The notes beneath the pieces were generated by a model. That model searched no databases. It was not told the origin of the DNA and saw only the letters and a program-made list of their open reading frames with translations. Source: PWND01 sp964614525 (lineage in GTDB: Bacteria > Bacteroidota > Bacteroidia > Bacteroidales > UBA7960). Taken from it: 64,000 nt of DNA. Shown piece after piece: positions 58,936 through 64,000 of this stretch (positions are counted from its first letter, which is position 1; each line of letters starts with the position of its first letter). The translations under genes and the position numbers were made by a program. The stretch is taken from NCBI GenBank assembly GCA_964614525.1, contig CAZTPA010000003.1, positions 42,463-106,462 on the forward strand. The letters are read 5' to 3'.

Positions 58936-60318
58936 TTATATCATCTTCGCCGGATTTACCCATTCTGTAAACTGTTTATCGCTTACAAGTTTCAGTTCTA
59001 TTGCAGCTTCTCTTAATGTTTTGTTTTCATTATATGCTTTTTTTGCAATTTCAGCAGCTTTTTCATATCCAATGTGTGGATTAAGAGCAGTAACCAGCAT
59101 CAATGAGCTCTCCAGATTGCGTTCTATTACTTCTGTATTAGCTTTTATCCCAATGGCACATTTCTCATTAAATGACAGGCATGCATCTCCTAGAAGCCTT
59201 GCAGATTGTAAAAGATTATATATCATCATTGGTTTGTAAGTATTTAATTGAAAGTGACCATTCATGCCACCGACAGTAATTGCAGCGTCATTACCGATAA
59301 CTTGTGCGCAAACCATGCTTAATGCTTCTGCTTGCGTGGGGTTTACTTTTCCCGGCATAATTGAAGATCCCGGTTCGTTAGCCGGAAGAATCAGTTCACC
59401 AATGCCGCTTCTGGGGCCTGATGCTAATATGCGTATGTCGTTTGTGATTTTTATAATGCTGACTGACAGTCGTTTCAGTGCTCCTGAGACTTCTACTATT
59501 GCATCATGAGCTGAAAGTGCTTCAAATTTATTTTCTGCCGTTATAAAAGGATATCCCGTTAGTTCGGCAATTTTTTTCGCAGCCAAAACATCAAAGTTCT
59601 CAGGCGCATTAATACCTGTACCCACGGCAGTTCCACCCAAGGCAAGTTCTTGCAAATGCTTTAATGATGCTTTGAGCGCAACTAATCCATGATCAAGTTG
59701 GGATACATATCCTGAAAACTCTTGTCCAAGGCTCAAAGGAGTAGCATCCATCCAGTGTGTTCTGCCTATTTTTATAATGTCTTTAAATTCTTTGGATTTT
59801 GAATTTAAAGTATTTCTAAGTTGCATTATGCCCGGAATTGTTGTTTCCATAATTGATTTGTATGCAGCGATATGCATTGCAGTTGGGAAGGTATCATTTG
59901 ATGATTGAGATTTATTAGCATCATCATTGGGATGTATCAGCTTAATGCCTTCTCCGGGTTTATTTCCCAATAAAACATGAGCGCGGTTTGCTATAACCTC
60001 ATTTATATTCATATTTGTTTGCGTGCCCGAACCTGTTTGCCATACCAGGAGAGGAAAATGCTCATCTAGTTTGCCTTCAAGTATTTCGTCACAAACCCGA
60101 CTTATAAGTTCTGCCTTTTCTGCAGAAATTACTCCTAAATCAGAGTTAACTATTGCAGATGCTTTTTTTACAATAGCAAAAGCTTTAATAACTTCATCAG
60201 GCATCTTTTGAGAACCGATTTTAAAGTTATTTAATGATCTTTGAGTTTGGGCTCCCCAGTATTTGTCGTCAGGAACCATTACTTCGCCCATGCTGTCAAT
60301 TTCTTTTCTATAATTCAT
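58936..60318 (-). CDS. fumC: Class II fumarate hydratase
   Basis: A 460-residue iron-independent fumarase, interconverting fumarate and malate. It has KYWGAQTQRSLNNFKIG near the start, the LVWQTGSGTQTNMNINEV segment, SSNDTFPTAMH, the catalytic-type GRTHWMDATPLSLGQEF, and the SS-loop GSSIMPGKVNPTQAEA. Length and motifs are standard. Aspartase is close in fold but its active-site motifs differ. The gene is single, in the same direction as the upstream-located transporter 263 bases away. Confidence 0.96.
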   Translation of the reverse strand: MNYRKEIDSMGEVMVPDDKYWGAQTQRSLNNFKIGSQKMPDEVIKAFAIVKKASAIVNSDLGVISAEKAELISRVCDEILEGKLDEHFPLLVWQTGSGTQTNMNINEVIANRAHVLLGNKPGEGIKLIHPNDDANKSQSSNDTFPTAMHIAAYKSIMETTIPGIMQLRNTLNSKSKEFKDIIKIGRTHWMDATPLSLGQEFSGYVSQLDHGLVALKASLKHLQELALGGTAVGTGINAPENFDVLAAKKIAELTGYPFITAENKFEALSAHDAIVEVSGALKRLSVSIIKITNDIRILASGPRSGIGELILPANEPGSSIMPGKVNPTQAEALSMVCAQVIGNDAAITVGGMNGHFQLNTYKPMMIYNLLQSARLLGDACLSFNEKCAIGIKANTEVIERNLESSLMLVTALNPHIGYEKAAEIAKKAYNENKTLREAAIELKLVSDKQFTEWVNPAKMI

Positions 60319-60440
60319 TTTTCCGGGTTTTGGTTAAAACTATATGAAACATTTTTTATAAATATCATTTAATTTTGATATAAAATTTTAAAAAATATTC
60401 ATTATATTGTAAGCTTCATATTTATATAACTAATTAAGTT

Positions 60441-60448
60441 TATTTTTG
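60441..60448 (+). promoter_or_regulatory. -7 box for the AOR-family gene
   Basis: TATTTTTG, 23 bases before the ATG. Confidence 0.5.
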
Positions 60449-60471
60449 TTCTTACTAAACACTATAATATT

Positions 60472-62349
60472 ATGATGAAGCAATCTCACCTTAAAACTTT
60501 ATTTATTGATTCAAGCACAGGATTTTATAAAGTTAAAAGATATGAAATCGGAAAATTTTGGGGACCGGTAGATTTGGGTATTCATCTGTCAAAACAACAT
60601 GATAGCCTGAATTTTGGTTCCGGATTATTGGCGGGAAGTATATTCCCGGGCTCTAACAGATTGATAGTAAACGGATTTAGTCCTTGCTGGCATGGCTTCT
60701 ATGTCTCATCTATGGGTGGTGCAGCATTAATTTTTGATAATCTTGGAATTGATTTATTATCAATAGTTGGCAAAGCAAACACTCCTTCTATATTATATCT
60801 TAACAGAAATCACGGTGAAGAAATAGAAGTTGAAATTGTTCCTGTACGACTACGAAAAACATGGGAAGAAGGAAGAAAAGGTGTTTATGCTTTAATGCAA
60901 TATTGTTTAGATGAGTTTGGAGGGCGATTTGAAAATGACCCCAGAATTCTTGCAACAGGGCCTGCATCTCTTTATTCTGATTTTGGAGCTATTGGTTCAG
61001 CACCTGTCAGGAAGGGCAAAATTACTCATGCTGACACATGGGCCGGCAGGGGAGGATTTGGCTCAAAAATGCTTCAACAACATGGAATTGCTGCGGTAAT
61101 TTACGGTGGTACACATGTTGAGGAAGATTTCAGAGATCGCAATGTCGCTGATTCATGGTTTCAGGACAGATATCAAATGAAACTCTCTGCAAAAGATATG
61201 GAGTCAACAACAAAGTATCGTTATGATCCTGAGTTTAGTACAGGTGGTACATTTGGTGTTAATTACGCTACAATGAAGGATAATATAATCGCTTTTAATT
61301 ACAGAACAATTTTTTGGAGCGATTCTGAAAGAGAAAAACTGCATAAAAATTTTGTTCTCGATCATTATTTGAAACAGTTTAATGAAGAAACAATAAAAAA
61401 TAAGCAGCAAAAAACTTGTGGTGAACCTTGTGCTGCTGTTTGTAAAAAATTGAACGGCGAGTTTAAAAAGGATTATGAACCCTATCAAACTATGGGTCCG
61501 CTATGCGGAATTTTCGATCAAAGAGCCGCTGAAGTAGTTAATATGAAAGCAGATAGTCTTGGTTTCGATGCTATTAGTGTTGGAGGTGTGCTCTCTTGGC
61601 TTATGGAGTGTATGCATGAAGGTTTGCTTACTCCTGAAGATTTGGGTGTGAAAAAGAAACCTGTTTTTGAAGTTGAGAACTTTAAGATAGTTGAAGATTC
61701 AAAACATAATGCAGAGATTGCTATCGGTATGTTGGAAGAGATGGTTAAACCTAATAGTAAAATCAACCTGATGGAAGGAGCGAGGAAGTTTGCCCGAAAT
61801 CTGACACGTCATAAAGATAAAAGAATTATCAATCTGTTTGTTTTTAATTCTTTTGCACGTCATGGCTGGATAGTGCCTAATCAGTACTGGACACCGGGAG
61901 TATTATCGCCAATGAGCATTATGGGAAAATATTATATGTATTACGGTAAAGATTTTATAGAACCACGCGAACTTGGCAGAGAGAATGCAAGAAGAATGAT
62001 AAAAGAACTGATGATTGATAATCTTGGAATATGTCGGTTTCACAGGGCATGGGCAGAGGATTTAATGCCTGATATTATGGATAAGTTGTTTGGAGATAAA
62101 GAAGGATTTCTTACCAGCATAGAACTTACTGCGAGCCGTATCCATAGTAGAAATGCTTCCATATTTTGGGAATCGGAAAGAAATGCGGATTTTATTGAAA
62201 CCTTTATTGAAAAAAGGATAAGACAAGGTGAAAAAAGTGTTTTAATCAAAAAGTGGTCTGATAAATTTAAGAAAAATAAAAAAGAGGCGGCACTTGAATT
62301 TTGGTACGAGATTCATAAAGGCGCACATGAAATCTTGAGAGAGTTTTAG
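60472..62349 (+). CDS. Aldehyde:ferredoxin oxidoreductase-family protein
   Basis: A 625-residue enzyme of the tungsten/molybdenum-bispyranopterin AOR family. The N-terminal domain has FGSGLLAGSIFPGSNRLIVNG, and the STMGGAALIF-like VSSMGGAALIFDNLG and GPASLYSDFGAIGS follow. The iron-sulfur ligands appear as CGEPCAAVC (Cys318, Cys322, Cys326) with a last Cys521 in LGICRFHRAW. Family enzymes oxidise aldehydes to acids with ferredoxin in anaerobes. The spacing here is C-x3-C-x3-C, not the C-x2-C-x3-C I expect for typical AOR, so it may belong to a different subgroup. No ferredoxin or pterin-cofactor gene is nearby. Substrate unknown. Confidence 0.88.
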   Translation: MMKQSHLKTLFIDSSTGFYKVKRYEIGKFWGPVDLGIHLSKQHDSLNFGSGLLAGSIFPGSNRLIVNGFSPCWHGFYVSSMGGAALIFDNLGIDLLSIVGKANTPSILYLNRNHGEEIEVEIVPVRLRKTWEEGRKGVYALMQYCLDEFGGRFENDPRILATGPASLYSDFGAIGSAPVRKGKITHADTWAGRGGFGSKMLQQHGIAAVIYGGTHVEEDFRDRNVADSWFQDRYQMKLSAKDMESTTKYRYDPEFSTGGTFGVNYATMKDNIIAFNYRTIFWSDSEREKLHKNFVLDHYLKQFNEETIKNKQQKTCGEPCAAVCKKLNGEFKKDYEPYQTMGPLCGIFDQRAAEVVNMKADSLGFDAISVGGVLSWLMECMHEGLLTPEDLGVKKKPVFEVENFKIVEDSKHNAEIAIGMLEEMVKPNSKINLMEGARKFARNLTRHKDKRIINLFVFNSFARHGWIVPNQYWTPGVLSPMSIMGKYYMYYGKDFIEPRELGRENARRMIKELMIDNLGICRFHRAWAEDLMPDIMDKLFGDKEGFLTSIELTASRIHSRNASIFWESERNADFIETFIEKRIRQGEKSVLIKKWSDKFKKNKKEAALEFWYEIHKGAHEILREF

Positions 62350-62412
62350 AAAGTGTTTTAAATAATTGTTAGTAAATTTGGAAATGGGTTGATTGGTTGA
62401 GGTACCAATGAG

Positions 62413-62527
62413 GTTTAGGGTTCAGCGTTTGGCGTTCTGCGTTCTGCGTTTAGAGGTGCAGAGGACCGGTAATATTTGCGAATTTATTAAACACTAAACT
62501 TCAAACACCGAACGTAAAACACAAAAC
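62413..62527. repeat. Inverted heptamer-repeat patch
   Basis: Six 7-base units run from 62413 to 62454: GTTTAGG, GTTCAGC, GTTTGGC, GTTCTGC, GTTCTGC, GTTTAGA. The opposite strand has a matching run at 62488-62527, read in reverse as GTTTTGT, GTTTTAC, GTTCGGT, GTTTGAA, GTTTAGT, GTTTA. The two arrays face each other around a 33-base spacer in the gap between the AOR-family gene and mnmE. The unit consensus GTTYNGC keeps a 7-base period without exact copies, so this is an old or dispersed simple repeat, not a CRISPR. Confidence 0.7.
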
Positions 62528-62541
62528 AAAAACATAATATC

Positions 62542-63939
62542 ATGGCAAATAATTTTCTTACCAAAGATACAATATGTGCTCCCGCTAATAGTGGTGGCGC
62601 TATAACCATTATTAGAGTCTCAGGTCCAAAGGCATTTGAAGTTACAGGAAAAATTTTCAAGCCTGTTAATAAATCCGTTAATTTCAAAAAGCTGGAGTCG
62701 CACAAAGCTGTGCTTGGATACCTGCATGACGGGAAAAAGCAAATTGACCAGATTATGGCTATTAAGTACATTGCTCCAAATAGTTATAATGGTGAAGATA
62801 TGGTTGAATTATCTTGTCATGGTTCGCCCTATATTATACAGGAAATCATAAAGCTTCTTATTGATAAAGGCATGCGCATGGCAAATCCGGGTGAATTTAC
62901 CCTAAGAGCATTTATGAATGGTAAGATGGATTTGTCTCAAGCAGAAGCAGTTGCCGACCTTATTGCTGCGAACAGTAAAGCTTCGCACAAAATTGCATTC
63001 CGACAGATGCGTGGGCATTTTTCTCAAAACATTAAAGATTTACGTGCTCAGCTGCTGGAATTTGCTTCTTTAATTGAACTTGAACTCGATTTCAGTGAGG
63101 AAGATGTGGAATTTGCCAGCAGAAAAAAACTGGAAAAACTCCTTGGCAGCATTAAGTCTGAAGTAAAACGACTTATTAATTCATTTGCAAAAGGAAATGT
63201 TCTGAAAAACGGAATCCCCGTTGCAATTATCGGCAAACCAAATGTTGGAAAATCTACATTGCTAAATGCTATATTTAACGAAGAAAAAGCAATTGTTTCC
63301 GAAACACCGGGCACTACAAGAGATGCCATTGAAGATACAATTATAATGGATGAATTGGCATTCAGATTTATTGATACTGCCGGTTTGAGAGATAGTGGAG
63401 ACGAAATTGAAAACATGGGAATGCGTAAAACAATGGAAAAAGTTGAACAGGCATCTATTGTTTTATATTTGTTTGATGTTAGTGAAACCGGATTGGAAGA
63501 GATAAAAGAAACTATTAATGATTTTCGCTCCAGAATCGAAGATAAGGATAAAAAACTAATACTTATTGCAAATAAGATTGATCTTCTGCAAGAGATACCT
63601 CATCACTTTAAAAATCTTGTTGAACTCGAAACCGTTTTTATTTCTGCCAAACGCAAAGAAAACATCCAGATTCTTACAGATAGTCTGAAAAAGGCAGCTG
63701 ATATAGGCTTGGAAGAGGAAAACCAAACGATTGTGACAAATTCCCGACATTACGAAGCACTCACAAAGACCCTCGAAGCCATAAAGCAGGTAAAACAAGG
63801 ACTGAACAACAACCTCAGCGGAGATCTTATTGCAATTGATTTACGCACAGCACTCCTTCATTTGGGCAGTATTACCGGCGAAGTAGCATCGCAGGATATT
63901 TTGAATAATATTTTTGAAAAGTTTTGTATAGGGAAGTAG
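62542..63939 (+). CDS. mnmE: tRNA uridine-5-carboxymethylaminomethyl modification GTPase MnmE
   Basis: A 465-residue GTPase that, with MnmG, modifies the wobble uridine of several tRNAs. The N-terminal domain begins AKDTICAPANSGGAITIIRVSG-like (here KDTICAPANSGGAITIIRV). The G domain has VAIIGKPNVGKSTLLNAIF (G1), SETPGTTRDAIED (G2), FIDTAGLRDSGDEIE (G3), IANKIDLL (G4). The C-terminal FCIGK, with the Cys of the active site, ends the protein as expected. The gene is complete. No promoter box at consensus is seen; the heptamer repeats lie immediately upstream. Confidence 0.97.
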   Translation: MANNFLTKDTICAPANSGGAITIIRVSGPKAFEVTGKIFKPVNKSVNFKKLESHKAVLGYLHDGKKQIDQIMAIKYIAPNSYNGEDMVELSCHGSPYIIQEIIKLLIDKGMRMANPGEFTLRAFMNGKMDLSQAEAVADLIAANSKASHKIAFRQMRGHFSQNIKDLRAQLLEFASLIELELDFSEEDVEFASRKKLEKLLGSIKSEVKRLINSFAKGNVLKNGIPVAIIGKPNVGKSTLLNAIFNEEKAIVSETPGTTRDAIEDTIIMDELAFRFIDTAGLRDSGDEIENMGMRKTMEKVEQASIVLYLFDVSETGLEEIKETINDFRSRIEDKDKKLILIANKIDLLQEIPHHFKNLVELETVFISAKRKENIQILTDSLKKAADIGLEEENQTIVTNSRHYEALTKTLEAIKQVKQGLNNNLSGDLIAIDLRTALLHLGSITGEVASQDILNNIFEKFCIGK

Positions 63940-64000
63940 TTTTTCATGGTTAATGGTATGTGCATGCCTGAATTGATTATAACAAAACAAATTTTTTGAA

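Noticed and set aside
62413..62527. Possible CRISPR array
   Set aside because: The 7-base units have no spacers between them and are inverted in two arms; no cas gene is present in the window.
1..64000. tRNA, rRNA, insertion sequences or prophage genes
   Set aside because: No cloverleaf with TTC-type loop and CCA-end context, no rRNA core sequence, and no transposase or phage structural gene was recognised by eye. A covariance-model scan would be more sensitive.

Overview
The window is a low-GC, densely coded chromosomal segment of a member of the Bacteroidota, most likely a Bacteroidales-type anaerobe. Four things point there: many genes have a TAnnTTTG box upstream instead of a sigma70-type -10, Shine-Dalgarno signals are weak, DUF4199 and DUF4295 proteins are present, and the order rpmG-DUF4295-ftsY-rimO is typical of the phylum. 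A predicted NAD-type glutamate dehydrogenase, an aldehyde:ferredoxin-oxidoreductase-family protein and a fumarase fit fermentative or anaerobic life, but this is inference. No phage, IS element, CRISPR array, rRNA or tRNA was seen.

Layout. 1-8.0 kb is the end of a surface-polysaccharide cluster: two Wzy/WaaL-like membrane proteins, a MurJ-type flippase, a GT4 glycosyltransferase, a PglC-like phosphoglycosyltransferase, a PglD-like acetyltransferase, UDP-GlcNAc 2-epimerase and, on the other strand, a Wzz-like protein. 8.1-17.9 kb is the most unusual locus: two divergent glutamate dehydrogenases, one NADP-like and one NAD-like, flank two tandem large proteins. Each large protein joins a pseudo-receiver, an intact receiver, a PPDK/PEP-synthase-type ATP-grasp domain and an unrecognised C-terminal module. 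18-24 kb holds an ENPP-type phosphodiesterase, purM, a long foldback repeat, prfA, pyrF and sucD. 24-28.5 kb holds a barrel-like lipoprotein, a C-terminal transketolase half, an ECF sigma / probable anti-sigma / Spy-like stress cluster, a DUF4199 protein and the SRP RNA.

28.5-44 kb carries transaldolase, NfeD protease, a macrodomain protein, a repeated OB-like protein, DUF721-recF, two secreted metallopeptidases (M3 and M13), a receiver-like protein beside a NarL-type regulator, an SDR, a membrane protein and purL. 44-64 kb carries a YbaN protein, a YfiR-like/PP2C signalling protein, rpmG-DUF4295, ftsY-rimO, a phosphoesterase, a repeat coiled-coil protein, hpt-adk-obg-PAP2, an FMN-binding protein, a ParA-like ATPase with a BlaI-like regulator, an AspT/YidE transporter, fumC, an AOR-family protein, an inverted heptamer-repeat patch and mnmE.

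Working together: purM, purL, hpt, adk and pyrF are scattered nucleotide metabolism. The SRP RNA and FtsY are two parts of the same targeting pathway. The best candidate for an undescribed system is the gdh / receiver-ATP-grasp / receiver-ATP-grasp / gdh locus. Its gene content suggests, without proof, a link between phosphorelay-type sensing and nitrogen or central carbon state. All functions are read from sequence motifs by eye; no database search was run.
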